DNA of 45,064 nucleotides, taken from positions 132,392-177,455 of the forward strand of contig DHXR01000024.1 in the NCBI GenBank assembly GCA_002413785.1, in the 5' to 3' direction. Positions 1 through 7,998 of this stretch are shown here, in pieces; position 1 is the first letter of the stretch; each line of letters begins with the position of its first letter. The notes beneath the pieces are model-generated. The model was given only the letters and a program-made list of their open reading frames with translations. It ran no database searches and was not told the DNA's origin. This DNA comes from Mucilaginibacter sp. UBA5151 (lineage in GTDB: Bacteria > Bacteroidota > Bacteroidia > Sphingobacteriales > Sphingobacteriaceae). Made by a program: the position numbers and the translations under genes.

Positions 1-112
1 ACCGGGTGAGTTAACTATGCAAGGGATATTAACGCCAATGCACAACGGCTGGTTAACTTCACCGAACATCGTTTTGGTTAACTCTGCGGAAGTTATTTTG
101 AAAGTTTTACTA
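1..112. repeat. Right half of a fold-back (MITE-like) element, copy A
   Basis: These bases match 33341-33452 at about 93% (8 differences in 112 bases by eye). The inner end (85-108) is the right terminal inverted repeat. Its reverse complement matches all 24 bases of the left terminal repeat of the complete copy at 33178-33201, core AAAACTTTCAAAATAACTT. The window cuts the element, so its left half lies upstream. It ends about 40 bases before the ruvC start and may supply part of the ruvC promoter region; no clear TAnnTTTG box is seen here. Confidence 0.8.
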
Positions 113-148
113 AGATAATATTGCGTTAAAGTAAATCTTTATTCAGGC

Positions 149-751
149 ATGGTCACACCATTTAATACTCACCACTCACTCCTCACCACTCACCAAAAGG
201 AACGCATAATCCTCGGCATCGACCCCGGCACAGCAGTGATGGGCTATGGTTTGATAAAAGAAACCGGCCCCAAAATTGAACTGATCAGCCTGGGTGTGGT
301 GAAGATGGATAAAATGGATGACCATACGCTTAAACTACAGCGCATATTTGAAAAAACTGTGGCCCTTATTGATAACTATCACCCTGATTGCCTGGCCATA
401 GAGGCCCCTTTTTATGGTAAAAACATCCAGGTAATGTTAAAACTTGGTCGTGCCCAGGGTGTTGCGATGGCTGCGGCACTTTCGCGCAACGTTGTAATTA
501 CCGAATATGCCCCGCGAAAAATAAAACAGTCGATCACAGGCAATGGCAATGCCACAAAAGAACAGGTTGCCGCCATGCTGCAAACCCTTTTAAAATTTAC
601 CGAAACGCCTGATTTTTTAGATGCCACAGACGGCCTTGCCGTAGCCGTTTGCCATTCCTTTCAGCGCATCCCGACAGGTAAAAGCGGGAGTAAAAAAAGT
701 TATTCGGGCTGGGATACTTTTGCGAAGGATAACGCTAAGCGGATTGTTTGA
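149..751 (+). CDS. ruvC: Crossover junction endodeoxyribonuclease RuvC
   Basis: Holliday-junction resolvase that cuts four-way DNA junctions together with RuvAB in recombination repair. The product is 200 aa with an RNase H-like fold. The acidic catalytic set is visible: D25 in LGIDPG, E85 in AIEAP, and D158 and D161 in DATDGLAVAVCH. The conserved core begins only at about residue 18 (KERIILGID). The first 16 codons are built from a repeated CTCACCACTCAC word (about 167-192) of the kind found between genes, so the present N-terminus seems to be recruited repeat sequence. No other ATG, GTG or TTG lies closer to the core. The gene stands alone and is followed directly by a GTGCAGAT repeat. Confidence 0.95.
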   Translation: MVTPFNTHHSLLTTHQKERIILGIDPGTAVMGYGLIKETGPKIELISLGVVKMDKMDDHTLKLQRIFEKTVALIDNYHPDCLAIEAPFYGKNIQVMLKLGRAQGVAMAAALSRNVVITEYAPRKIKQSITGNGNATKEQVAAMLQTLLKFTETPDFLDATDGLAVAVCHSFQRIPTGKSGSKKSYSGWDTFAKDNAKRIV

Positions 752-880
752 TTTGCAGATAGTTTGATGTGCAGATGTGCGGATTTCAGATGTGCAGATG
801 TAAGGAAATAAAGCATACTCTTAAATTTCAAAATCGTTTGCACATTCGCACATTTGAAATTCGCACATCTGCACATCTAC
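752..880. repeat. Stop-codon-adjacent GTGCAGAT word repeat, inverted pair
   Basis: Words of the type TGTGCAGATGTGCGG run on the plus strand at 752-800, starting at the base after the ruvC stop. The same words run on the minus strand at 839-880, starting at the HIT gene stop. Together they form an imperfect inverted repeat of about 40 bases per arm between convergent genes. The transcript of either gene could fold into a long hairpin, so this may act as a bidirectional terminator or mRNA 3' end. The same words recur at 18311-18374, 30796-30856, 30980-31018 and 45046-45064. Confidence 0.75.
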
Positions 881-1266
881 AAAGCTTTCCTTATTTTTTC
901 CGCAGTAGCTTCCAGTTGTTCGGGGGTGAAGCTGAGTTTGGGCCGGGAAAAATCAAGGTCGCTAACCCGGTTCATGGGTATCAGGTGAATATGTGCATGG
1001 GGCACTTCAAGGCCTATTACAGCCACGCCTATCCTTTTGCAGGGTATTGCTTTTGCTATCCCTTTTGCCACTATTTTAGCGAATACATGCAGGCCCACAT
1101 AAGTTTCATCATCCAGGTCGAAAATATAATCCACTTCCTTTTTGGGTATGGCCAGCACATGCCCTTCGGCCAGCGGACTGATATCCAAAAAAGCCAGGAA
1201 ATCAATGGTTTCGGCTACTTTATAAGCGGGGATCTCACCGGCTACTATTTTTGAGAAGATGGTCAT
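877..1266 (-). CDS. HIT family (histidine triad) nucleotide-binding protein
   Basis: Small HIT-superfamily protein, 129 aa, the usual length for HinT-type purine nucleoside phosphoramidases that hydrolyse adenosine 5'-phosphoramidates. The triad is clear as HAHIHLIP with H90, H92 and H94; H92 would be the nucleophile. The start MTIFSKIVAGEIPAYK is the canonical N-terminus. It lies downstream of greA on the same strand, about 110 bases away, and converges with ruvC. The in vivo substrate cannot be read from the sequence. Confidence 0.93.
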   Translation of the reverse strand: MTIFSKIVAGEIPAYKVAETIDFLAFLDISPLAEGHVLAIPKKEVDYIFDLDDETYVGLHVFAKIVAKGIAKAIPCKRIGVAVIGLEVPHAHIHLIPMNRVSDLDFSRPKLSFTPEQLEATAEKIRKAL

Positions 1267-1285
1267 GGGTTGGTTGATTTGTTTT

Positions 1286-1377
1286 AGTTAAAAATGTTGT
1301 AAGGGGTTGAAAATGTTGTAAAAGCAGAAAAGCAAATTTTAACCTTTTTAACTCTTACAACGCTTACAACCCCAACA
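1286..1377. repeat. TTGTAAGGGGTTG inverted repeat between greA and the HIT gene
   Basis: The gap holds TGTTGTAAGGGGTTG (about 1292-1307) and a second GTTGTAA, then the complementary CTTACAACCCCAACA close to the greA stop. It forms an imperfect hairpin transcribed after greA. A terminator or an mRNA-stabilising structure is possible; the distal stem is not followed by a strong T run. Confidence 0.5.
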
Positions 1378-1851
1378 TTACCTGCTGATCTCCAATATTT
1401 CAAACTCAATTTTGCCGGCGGGTACGGTGATCTCTGTTTTTTCACCAACCTTTTTGCCAAACAAGCCTTTGGCAATAGGTGAGCTTACCGAAATTTTACC
1501 CGATTTAAGATCGGCTTCATTTTCTGATACCAGCTGGTAACTCATCACCGAGCCGTTTTTAAGATTTTTTATTTTAACGATGGACAATGCCAGCACTTTG
1601 GAAGCATCAATCTTTGATTCATCAAGCAAACGGGCATTAGAAAGCATTTCGCCCATTTTGGAAATTTTGGCCTCATGCAGCCCCTGCGCCTCTTTAGCAG
1701 CATCATACTCGGCATTTTCCGACAGGTCGCCCTTGTCACGCGCTTCTGCTATCGCTTTACTGATGTTGGTGCGGCCCGAAGTTTTTAACTCGTGTAATTC
1801 TTTCTTTAAATTTTCTAAACCTTCCCTGGTATAATATGCTACCTCTGCCAT
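1378..1851 (-). CDS. greA: Transcription elongation factor GreA
   Basis: Rescues backtracked RNA polymerase by stimulating transcript cleavage in the secondary channel. The product from the chosen ATG (MAEVAYYTREG) is 157 aa, the family norm; an ATG three codons upstream would only add MCV. The N-terminal coiled coil carries the acidic tip region around DKGDLSENAEYDAAKE (residues about 40-56), and the C-terminal FKBP-like domain contains the SPIAKGLFGKKVGE stretch. A hairpin with a T-rich tail on the minus strand at 1949-1990 lies in its probable leader. Confidence 0.95.
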   Translation of the reverse strand: MAEVAYYTREGLENLKKELHELKTSGRTNISKAIAEARDKGDLSENAEYDAAKEAQGLHEAKISKMGEMLSNARLLDESKIDASKVLALSIVKIKNLKNGSVMSYQLVSENEADLKSGKISVSSPIAKGLFGKKVGEKTEITVPAGKIEFEILEISR

Positions 1852-1948
1852 AACGCACAAATTAATTTATTAATAATATAATATTTTTAGATCTGCTGGT
1901 CGCCAAAAAAAACCGCCCCCCTTGTTTTTAGAAGGACGCAATGACGTT

Positions 1949-1990
1949 AAAAACAAACAAGACTATATCGGCAGCGCCTACATAGTCTTG
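1949..1990 (-). terminator. Hairpin plus T-tract in the putative greA leader (attenuator candidate)
   Basis: Read on the minus strand, the arms CAAGACTAT (1990-1982) and ATAGTCTTG (1966-1958) pair perfectly across a 15-base loop that can itself pair GGC with GCC. They are followed by TTTGTTTTT (1957-1949). This is the shape of an intrinsic terminator, yet it sits upstream of greA and downstream of no minus-strand gene. A weak -7-like TATCTTCG lies further upstream near 2000. The rest of 1861-2187 holds AT-rich DNA and the AGAGATTGG word repeats. Confidence 0.45.
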
Positions 1991-2048
1991 CTTAGTGTAA
2001 AACGAAGATAAGATAATTAAGTTTTAAAATGCAAATTTTTTTTATAGA

Positions 2049-2164
2049 AGAGGAGATTAGAGATTGGAAGTCAGAGATTGGAAGGAAGCCCCCGGTAAAA
2101 TTTTCCAACTAATCTCTGACTTCCAGCCTCTAATCTCTATTCCCAACTAATCTCCAATCTCTAA
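2049..2164. repeat. AGAGATTGGAAG word repeat, inverted pair
   Basis: Plus-strand words GAGATTAGAGATTGGAAG occupy about 2049-2083. Their complements (CCAACTAATCTCTGACTTCC and variants) occupy 2105-2164, forming a fold-back between divergent greA and panD. A short piece of the same family lies at about 27571-27600 upstream of doxX. It differs in words from the GTGCAGAT family but has the same style: short degenerate words repeated in tandem and then inverted. Confidence 0.7.
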
Positions 2165-2175
2165 CCTTCAATCAC

Positions 2176-2183
2176 TATCTTTG
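2176..2183 (+). promoter_or_regulatory. -7 element TATCTTTG of panD (leaderless)
   Basis: Exact match to the Bacteroidota -7 consensus TAnnTTTG, ending four bases before the panD ATG. Transcription would start at or next to the start codon, giving a leaderless mRNA. No good -33 TTG is seen at the usual distance. Confidence 0.6.
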
Positions 2184-2187
2184 CCCC

Positions 2188-2538
2188 ATGATAATCGAAG
2201 TATTAAAATCCAAGCTTCACCGTGTAAAGGTAACCCAGGCCGAGCTGAACTATGTAGGCAGTATTACTATTGATGAGGATTTAATGGACGCGGCCAATAT
2301 GATCGCCAACGAGAAGGTGCAGATTGTTAATAATAACAATGGCGCCCGGTTTGAAACTTATGTAATAAAAGGCGGGCGCGGTACCGGTACCATCTGTTTA
2401 AACGGCGCTGCGGCAAGGCTGGCCCAGTTAGGCGATATTGTGATTATTATGTCGTACTGCTACATGGAAATGGACGAAGCACGTAATTATCAGCCAATTT
2501 TGGTATTTCCGAATGCAGATAACAGATTGTTAAAGTAA
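2188..2538 (+). CDS. panD: Aspartate 1-decarboxylase (PanD proenzyme)
   Basis: Pyruvoyl enzyme that converts L-aspartate to beta-alanine for pantothenate and coenzyme A synthesis. It is 116 aa, close to the usual 115-127. The self-cleavage site is visible as Y22-V-G24|S25-I-T; cleavage after G24 would turn S25 into the pyruvoyl group. Other family marks are K9 and H11 near the N-terminus, Y58 in the ETYVIKGGRGTG region, and NGAAARLAQLGDIVIIMSY. The gene is alone, with a leaderless-type promoter directly before it. Confidence 0.96.
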   Translation: MIIEVLKSKLHRVKVTQAELNYVGSITIDEDLMDAANMIANEKVQIVNNNNGARFETYVIKGGRGTGTICLNGAAARLAQLGDIVIIMSYCYMEMDEARNYQPILVFPNADNRLLK

Positions 2539-2607
2539 ATGTGTTTTGTGATTGAAAATCTGCTCAAAGCAATCATAATGAATAGATAATCCGAATGTTA
2601 TGCCTAC

Positions 2608-2703
2608 TCCCCTCTTGAGAGGGGGTGGGTTCGGCAGTGTTGTGGCGGGGGTGTGTTACCGATATACCCGCTAACACACCCCTCCACCCCTCTCAAGAGG
2701 GGA
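2608..2703. repeat. CCCCTCTTGAGAGGGG fold-back element
   Basis: The left arm TCCCCTCTTGAGAGGGGGTG and its reverse complement at 2682-2703 flank an inner pair, GGGGGTGTGTTA (about 2647-2658) and TAACACACCCC (2672-2682). Each end is itself a small hairpin (CCCCTC TTGA GAGGGG). It sits between the 3' ends of panD and a minus-strand lipoprotein gene, so it could work as a bidirectional terminator. Confidence 0.75.
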
Positions 2704-2763
2704 ACCGCACAGGCCTTTGCTTTTTAATACCTTCTATACCTTATTTTTCAATCGTCAAACACA

Positions 2764-3294
2764 TTAATTGCGATTCGGGAAAGCCCCAAGCCCCAATACC
2801 AGGTGAAGTTTGGCATTTGCATCAATGGGTTTTCGTAAGCGGTAAGCCATCCGTATCCTTACTTTTGGTTCGCGTACCAGTTCATCTAAAAAGTTCGAGT
2901 TATCAATATCCAGCACCAGGCTGTTGCCAACACCAGGGGTAATATCGGTTCGCGATGCTACCTGGACTTCATCAGTACTGTCGGCTTTTGCCATGTAAAT
3001 TTTTATCATGTCAAGGTTGCCGATATTAAAATCGGTTGGGTCCTCCGATTCAATTTTAGCCGATACCATCCGCACCTCGCTGACTTTATCGGCATTATTA
3101 CCATTCTTTTTAAAATCCTGGTCAAAGCTGGTGGCCATGGCGGTAACCGATAACATGGCGCCCGGCGCCGAAGACTTCGGGATCAGCAGCGTGGTGGTAT
3201 AAGGGAAAGTTGATTTTATGATGGATTGCATCATGGCACAACCCGCCATCAGCAAGGCAAACCCCGATAAAATAAATAATGCTTTCCCCTTCAT
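2764..3294 (-). CDS. Hypothetical lipoprotein
   Basis: Product of 176 aa that I do not recognise. It starts with a charged residue and a hydrophobic stretch ending in a lipobox, LLMAGC (Cys19), so it should be a lipid-anchored periplasmic or outer-membrane protein. The mature part alternates short hydrophobic strands (TTTLLIP, MLSVTAMA, SLVLDI, KVRIRMAYRLRKP, KLHLVLGLG), suggesting a small beta-sandwich. No catalytic motif is visible. It is isolated: fold-back repeats lie on both sides. Confidence 0.75.
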   Translation of the reverse strand: MKGKALFILSGFALLMAGCAMMQSIIKSTFPYTTTLLIPKSSAPGAMLSVTAMATSFDQDFKKNGNNADKVSEVRMVSAKIESEDPTDFNIGNLDMIKIYMAKADSTDEVQVASRTDITPGVGNSLVLDIDNSNFLDELVREPKVRIRMAYRLRKPIDANAKLHLVLGLGAFPNRN

Positions 3295-3349
3295 TTTTTA
3301 AGGCCCATTGTAACACTGAGCCACCATGCATATAAAGATAAGATTAAGT

Positions 3350-3525
3350 GGCACGAATTTTCAGGAATGAGGACGAATTTTCACAAATGAAGGCAGGAAG
3401 CTTTGACAACTTTTCAAAAGTTGTCAAAGCTGGAATTTTCAGGATGGCAAAAGGGAATGTTAGCCAGGAGTGCTGCTATTTGTAAATTCGTGAAAATTCG
3501 CTCCTGTTCGTGAAAATTAGTGTCT
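3350..3525. repeat. Nested palindromic intergenic element with a 33-base core palindrome
   Basis: The core AGCTTTGACAACTTTT (3399-3414), one C, then AAAAGTTGTCAAAGCT (3416-3431) is a perfect 16-bp inverted repeat. Outer arms repeat the word CGAATTTTCA: two copies on the left (about 3353-3385) and two reverse-complement copies on the right (about 3483-3520, running into the end of the epimerase gene). The whole region can fold on itself. It occupies the gap between two minus-strand genes. Confidence 0.75.
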
Positions 3526-4527
3526 GATTCCTAAACCGGCTTCATTCCCCAGCACCCATTTCCCATCCCGAAACTCCGGCATTTTATAGGGATTATTGCT
3601 GGTTAAAAATGGCCCGTCGAGGTCGGCCCAATCGCATTGCGGGGCAAGGGCGGCGGCGGCAAGGGTGGCGCAGCTGGTTTCACTCATACAACCTATCATC
3701 AGTTTTAAACCCAGTTCCTTTGCTTTTAATATCATTTGATGCGCCCCGTACATCCCTGCCGATTTCATCAGTTTGATGTTGATGCCATGGTAAACACCTT
3801 TGGCCCTTGCCACATCGGGTAAGCGCTGCACAGCCTCATCGCCTATTATAGGGATCGGGCTGCGTTCCGTAAGCCAGGCGTTGCTGTCTATATCTGTTTT
3901 CAGCATGGGTTGCTCTATCAGTAATACGCCCTGTTCGTGCAGCCAATGGCAGATGTCGAGGCTTTGCTGCAGATCGGTCCAGCCCTGGTTAGCATCCACA
4001 AACAGGGGCAGATTGGTTACCGACCGGATGGTTTTTATCAGTTCCCTGTCACTATCCCTGCCTAATTTTACTTTTATGATCTTACAATCCGGGTTTTCTT
4101 TTACTTTTTGGATGATGACTTCCGCCGTATCAATACCAATAGTGAAACTGGTTTCGGGCATTTTTGCAGGGTCGCTCCCCAATATTTGCCAGCAGGGTTT
4201 TTGCTGTAGTTTGCCATCCAGGTCGTGCAGGGCAATGTCAATTCCGGCTTTAATGGCAGGATTGCCCGGGGCGATGCTATCCAGGTAAGAGATGATCGCT
4301 TCAAAATCAAACGGGTATTGAAATTGACGGGCGTCAACCTTTGCTAAAAAATCCGTAGCGGTTTGAAAACTTTCGCCCATATAAGGCACCATAGAAGCTT
4401 CGCCAAAGCCGGTTTGGCCCTCATGTTCCACCTTAATCAACATTACAGGCGTTGAGGTACGCGAAAATTTAGCGATAGTAAAGGTGTGCTTTAACAGCAG
4501 TTCGAAGGGTTGGTAAGTCAGTATCAT
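3517..4527 (-). CDS. Dipeptide epimerase (enolase superfamily, L-Ala-D/L-Glu type)
   Basis: Muconate-lactonizing-enzyme-like protein, probably an epimerase of L-Ala-D/L-Glu dipeptides from peptidoglycan turnover. The start MILTYQPFELLLKHTF gives 336 aa; an ATG 66 bases upstream adds a tail unlike the family. Key residues are visible: the KxK pair K152/K154 (IIKVKLGRD), metal ligands D178 (FVDANQGW), E205 (LIEQPM) and D230 (IIGDEAV), the second base K252 (INIKLMKSAG), and the C-terminal DxD D302/D304 (DLDGPF) that binds the dipeptide amino group. Its 5' region faces the next gene, with only about 55 bases between starts. Confidence 0.85.
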   Translation of the reverse strand: MILTYQPFELLLKHTFTIAKFSRTSTPVMLIKVEHEGQTGFGEASMVPYMGESFQTATDFLAKVDARQFQYPFDFEAIISYLDSIAPGNPAIKAGIDIALHDLDGKLQQKPCWQILGSDPAKMPETSFTIGIDTAEVIIQKVKENPDCKIIKVKLGRDSDRELIKTIRSVTNLPLFVDANQGWTDLQQSLDICHWLHEQGVLLIEQPMLKTDIDSNAWLTERSPIPIIGDEAVQRLPDVARAKGVYHGINIKLMKSAGMYGAHQMILKAKELGLKLMIGCMSETSCATLAAAALAPQCDWADLDGPFLTSNNPYKMPEFRDGKWVLGNEAGLGIRH

Positions 4528-4568
4528 GTTAAATTCAAAGCTAAAATTTTCCCGTTGATTTTGATGTG

Positions 4569-4576
4569 TATCTTTG
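4569..4576 (+). promoter_or_regulatory. -7 element TATCTTTG before the gene at 4582
   Basis: Exact TAnnTTTG match ending six bases before the chosen ATG at 4582. It supports this start over the in-frame ATG at 4510, because a promoter inside the reading frame would remove the longer start. The transcript would be leaderless. Confidence 0.6.
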
Positions 4577-4581
4577 CACCT

Positions 4582-5571
4582 ATGCCGGAACAAATTTATC
4601 AGCCGTTTACAACGTTCAACTTCAGCAACCGCAATTGTTTTTTAACCGGGCAGGCTTTAAGTACCGAAGAGGAAAAAATACAGGTTTTCCCCCAATGGCT
4701 TATGGACCGCTATAAGCTAAAAGACCAGCCTTTCAAACTGCTGGATGAAAGCATGGCGACCTATAAAGATCTGAAAATCCCCTGCGCTACAGATGTTAAC
4801 GCCGCTTTTTTAGAACCGCTTGAAAACGAAATTGCCGCAGCTTTTGCCACCGGTTACGAAGCTGTTAAAAACCTTGACGGGCTGAAATTATTCCAATGGG
4901 CGGGGAAACTGCTTTACGGCATTATTTTTAACGAGATCCAAAGCGGGATAAAACAGCAGCATGCGCAGGGCGGGGAGTTTAATATTTCACAATCTCTTAT
5001 CCATAAGTTCAGCAACCTGCATTTAATGCTGCAAAGCCTTAATTTGCCGTTAATTTTTGAAGGATTTAAACCTTATAGTATTTTTCTATTTAAGATGGAC
5101 AATAATATAGAAGAATTTTATTATCGTGACGAGGTCAATACTTTGACGTTTTCTTTGCGGATAAATGATTTCGGCCTGGTTATTTGTTTGCAGGATAACG
5201 GCGCCAACCGGGCATACCATAAGGAAATACTGGATAAAATAGGGGATGAAGTTTTGCACCCCATCCAGTTTGAAGAGTTTAGCGGGCGGGTGTTTTACTC
5301 GGCCTACCTTTTTAACCGCCTGCCCGAATATCATATTTTGCCTGTTGGCGATGATATTTATCTTGAAGCTATGCCCCTGCGCGGCATGAGCAGCAAACCT
5401 TTATTTGACGACTGGATGGGCAAAACCTACGGACAGGTTTTGGAAAGCTTCTGGAAAAACTGGGGCTTTTTGCTTTTCGAGATCATCAAAAACCCCGAAA
5501 AGCCAATGAGCTTTTTGTTTAATCCTGATGGCAGTCTGATTAATGGATCAACTCTTGAACTTTCCCGCTGA
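4582..5571 (+). CDS. Hypothetical cytoplasmic protein, 329 aa
   Basis: I do not recognise this family. From the start MPEQIYQPFTTFNFSNRN it is 329 aa, with no signal peptide or membrane segment, and is rich in aromatic residues (many FF, FY and WG patches). The C-terminal half has strand-rich stretches (YHILPVGDDIYLEAMPLRG, VLESFWKNWGFLLFEIIK). No nucleotide-binding or metal motif is evident. It is divergent from the dipeptide epimerase. Its last 32 bases overlap the 3' end of the convergent rhomboid gene, which implies antisense transcript ends. Confidence 0.7.
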   Translation: MPEQIYQPFTTFNFSNRNCFLTGQALSTEEEKIQVFPQWLMDRYKLKDQPFKLLDESMATYKDLKIPCATDVNAAFLEPLENEIAAAFATGYEAVKNLDGLKLFQWAGKLLYGIIFNEIQSGIKQQHAQGGEFNISQSLIHKFSNLHLMLQSLNLPLIFEGFKPYSIFLFKMDNNIEEFYYRDEVNTLTFSLRINDFGLVICLQDNGANRAYHKEILDKIGDEVLHPIQFEEFSGRVFYSAYLFNRLPEYHILPVGDDIYLEAMPLRGMSSKPLFDDWMGKTYGQVLESFWKNWGFLLFEIIKNPEKPMSFLFNPDGSLINGSTLELSR

Positions 5572-6172
5572 TCTGTGTTATAAAATCATGCACCACATGC
5601 GGATGAAGCACAATGGTGATCAATAAGCCGCTTAATGCGCCAAATAGGTGGGCGTCATGGTTAACGTTATCACGCGCATGTTTTGACGCATAATTACAAT
5701 AAATCAGATAAAGCACACCAAACACGATTGAATAAATAGGAATAGGTATCGGCATGATCATCATCGTGCCTACAGGACTATACATTATCCAACTAAAAAT
5801 AACCGCGCTCACCGCACCCGATGCACCCAGGCTATGATACCAGTCATCATTTTTGTGCTTGTAAACAGTTGGCAGGTCGCTGAGGATTAAACTTGCAGTG
5901 TATAATAAGCCAAACTGCCAGTGCCCCAATTTAGGCTCCAACTGAAAGGCAAAGAAATAATAAGAGAACATGTTAAAAATCAGGTGCATCCAATCGTTAT
6001 GGATGAGCCCGCTGGTAATTACGGTATAAACACGCTGCCCCCGCGAAACACTGTAAGGGTGCAGGATCATATTGCCATAAGCATTGTCGTTTGAAAATGC
6101 CCATAAAGAAGAGGCAATTGTAATCGCAAATATGAACGAGGCCACCGGGGCCATCGCAAGGTATTCCATCAT
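5540..6172 (-). CDS. Rhomboid-family intramembrane serine protease
   Basis: Membrane-embedded protease that cuts single-pass helices within the bilayer. It is 210 aa with about six hydrophobic segments. The nucleophile is S118 in GASGAVSA, the catalytic histidine is H175 in NHDAHLFGALSG, and N67 in HLIFNMFS is a likely oxyanion residue; HL(I)FNM is the family's helix-2 signature. Its start codon overlaps the stop of the M14 peptidase by four bases (ATGA), so the two genes should be translated together. The substrate is unknown. Confidence 0.9.
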   Translation of the reverse strand: MMEYLAMAPVASFIFAITIASSLWAFSNDNAYGNMILHPYSVSRGQRVYTVITSGLIHNDWMHLIFNMFSYYFFAFQLEPKLGHWQFGLLYTASLILSDLPTVYKHKNDDWYHSLGASGAVSAVIFSWIMYSPVGTMMIMPIPIPIYSIVFGVLYLIYCNYASKHARDNVNHDAHLFGALSGLLITIVLHPHVVHDFITQISGKVQELIH

Positions 6173-7911
6173 TTCAAGTCAAGATTAGTTGGGGTTAATA
6201 TTCTTCCAATTGGGTAGCGAAGATAGGTTTTTTCAAAATAAGGCGAGTTGCGGTAAACAAAGTTTAATTGCATCCCTGCGCTGGTAGCCAGTTTTGGGTC
6301 TTTCAGTTTTTCATCGTCGAGCTTTTTCTTTAAGTCCGGGTCTTTTTTCAGCAGATCGGCAGCTACATCTTCAAAAACATAATCCGAGAAATACTCCTTC
6401 TCACCCAAAACCGAATCGAAAAAGTTCCAGGCAAAGAATGAATCAACCCCCTGCGGCTCCAACGTTTCCACAATATAACGGTTTAGCGATTGATTGGTGT
6501 ACACCACATAATCCCCCGCATAAAATTTCACGTTCGTTTCAACAGGATTCAATTTAACGTTGCTGTGCAGGTAATGGCCTTCATAAGGCCTTTGCGGTGT
6601 TTTATAATCAGCGATATAATACATCTGCAAATTGAGCGTAGTGTCGTGCGCCAACCTGCGCATAGCCACATTATTCAGTTTATACAACTCAATTACCTTG
6701 CCCCAGGCTTGCGGAATGATATAAGCCAGCGGCTTATCAATGATAGCAGCGGCCTTATAGTTATCAAAATATTTAATGGTTTTGGTATAGGGTTTTGTTC
6801 TGTCGTAATATAAACGCGGCAGGCCGCTCACCTCGCTTGTTTTATAACCGGCAGTATAACCCTTAAAGGTAAGGCTGTCGTAATGGTCCATATCCAGATC
6901 CCAGTTTAGGGCGAATGTTTGCTGCTGTTTTACCTGCTCATCGGCTTTATGTTTTAAATAGCCGATCAGTTTTGCATCTCGCTCATAAATATCAATGAGG
7001 TTTTGCATAAAATCGTATGTGGCATAAACACGTTTATCGAACGGCTTCAGCATGTGCGTTTCAGTAATATAGCTGATGATATTATGCTGGGAGGTATAGC
7101 CTGTTGCAAAGCGCGGTGTTTCTAAAAAACTCACAATCCCGTTATCCGGACTTTTATCTTCGCTCTCCACGTAAGGGATCATCTCGTAACCGCTTATTTT
7201 CATCCGTTTATAAAGTTCAGGCGATAGCGTTTTGGAGGTATAGTCTGCAAGGATAGGGTTTTGCTTATCCTTTTGGGTCTCAATCAGTGTCATCACATAC
7301 TGATAGTCGGCGCCGTCGCTGGTATGGTTATCCAAAAAAACTTCAGGGTTCCAGGTATTTAGTATCTGTTCAAAAGCAAGGGCGTTTTTGCTGTCGGCCT
7401 TTATAAAATCACGGTTCAGGTCGAGGTTGCGGTAATTACCCCTGAAACCATAAGCACGCGGGCCATTCTGGTTAATACGGCTCTGGCCCCGGTTCAGGCA
7501 GCCATCAATATTATAAATAGCAATAATGCAGATGACCACATTTTTTGGCAAGGCCTTTTTCCTGAGCAGGTCGCGGCACAGCATCATGCTGGCGTCAATA
7601 CCTTCCGGTTCGCCGGGATGGATGCCATTGTTGATCAATAAAACCCTTTTGTTTTGCTTTTTTATCAGTTTCGGATCAAATACCCCATCGCGCGAGAGCA
7701 CAACCAATGTTAACGGCTTGCCCACATCCGTTGTGCCGTAATTAAACAGCTTCATTTGCGGATGCAGCCTGCTTAGCTTTTGATAATAAGCAATTACCTC
7801 GCTATAGGTAGCCGTATAATTTTTGTCCTTACTTAACTCAAAAGGAGTTAATTGCGCTTTTGCCTGCGAAAAAACAAAACAAATACATACTGCTGATAAT
7901 ATCTTCCTCAT
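6169..7911 (-). CDS. Secreted M14 family zinc carboxypeptidase
   Basis: Zinc peptidase of the carboxypeptidase A fold, 580 aa, exported by a signal peptide ending AKAQ at residue 20. The zinc site is visible as HPGE (H98, E101) and H196 in DNHTSDG. A candidate catalytic glutamate is E284 in YITETHM. The substrate-binding Arg/Asn region FRGNYRNLDLNRDF is also present. The C-terminal third (about 330-580) is an extra domain found in Bacteroidota members. It overlaps the downstream rhomboid gene, suggesting one operon. The substrate (protein or peptidoglycan peptide) cannot be told from sequence. Confidence 0.88.
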   Translation of the reverse strand: MRKILSAVCICFVFSQAKAQLTPFELSKDKNYTATYSEVIAYYQKLSRLHPQMKLFNYGTTDVGKPLTLVVLSRDGVFDPKLIKKQNKRVLLINNGIHPGEPEGIDASMMLCRDLLRKKALPKNVVICIIAIYNIDGCLNRGQSRINQNGPRAYGFRGNYRNLDLNRDFIKADSKNALAFEQILNTWNPEVFLDNHTSDGADYQYVMTLIETQKDKQNPILADYTSKTLSPELYKRMKISGYEMIPYVESEDKSPDNGIVSFLETPRFATGYTSQHNIISYITETHMLKPFDKRVYATYDFMQNLIDIYERDAKLIGYLKHKADEQVKQQQTFALNWDLDMDHYDSLTFKGYTAGYKTSEVSGLPRLYYDRTKPYTKTIKYFDNYKAAAIIDKPLAYIIPQAWGKVIELYKLNNVAMRRLAHDTTLNLQMYYIADYKTPQRPYEGHYLHSNVKLNPVETNVKFYAGDYVVYTNQSLNRYIVETLEPQGVDSFFAWNFFDSVLGEKEYFSDYVFEDVAADLLKKDPDLKKKLDDEKLKDPKLATSAGMQLNFVYRNSPYFEKTYLRYPIGRILTPTNLDLK

Positions 7912-7998
7912 AGCGCCGCTTTTTACAAATATATTTTAATGCGGCGTAAATATGAAAATTATAAAGCGGGGCAAGGAAATCGCGTTTAAAAAGCGAAT

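Noticed and set aside
769..1254. Plus-strand open frame over the HIT gene
   Set aside because: It begins in the GTGCAGAT repeat and runs antisense to a well conserved HIT coding sequence.
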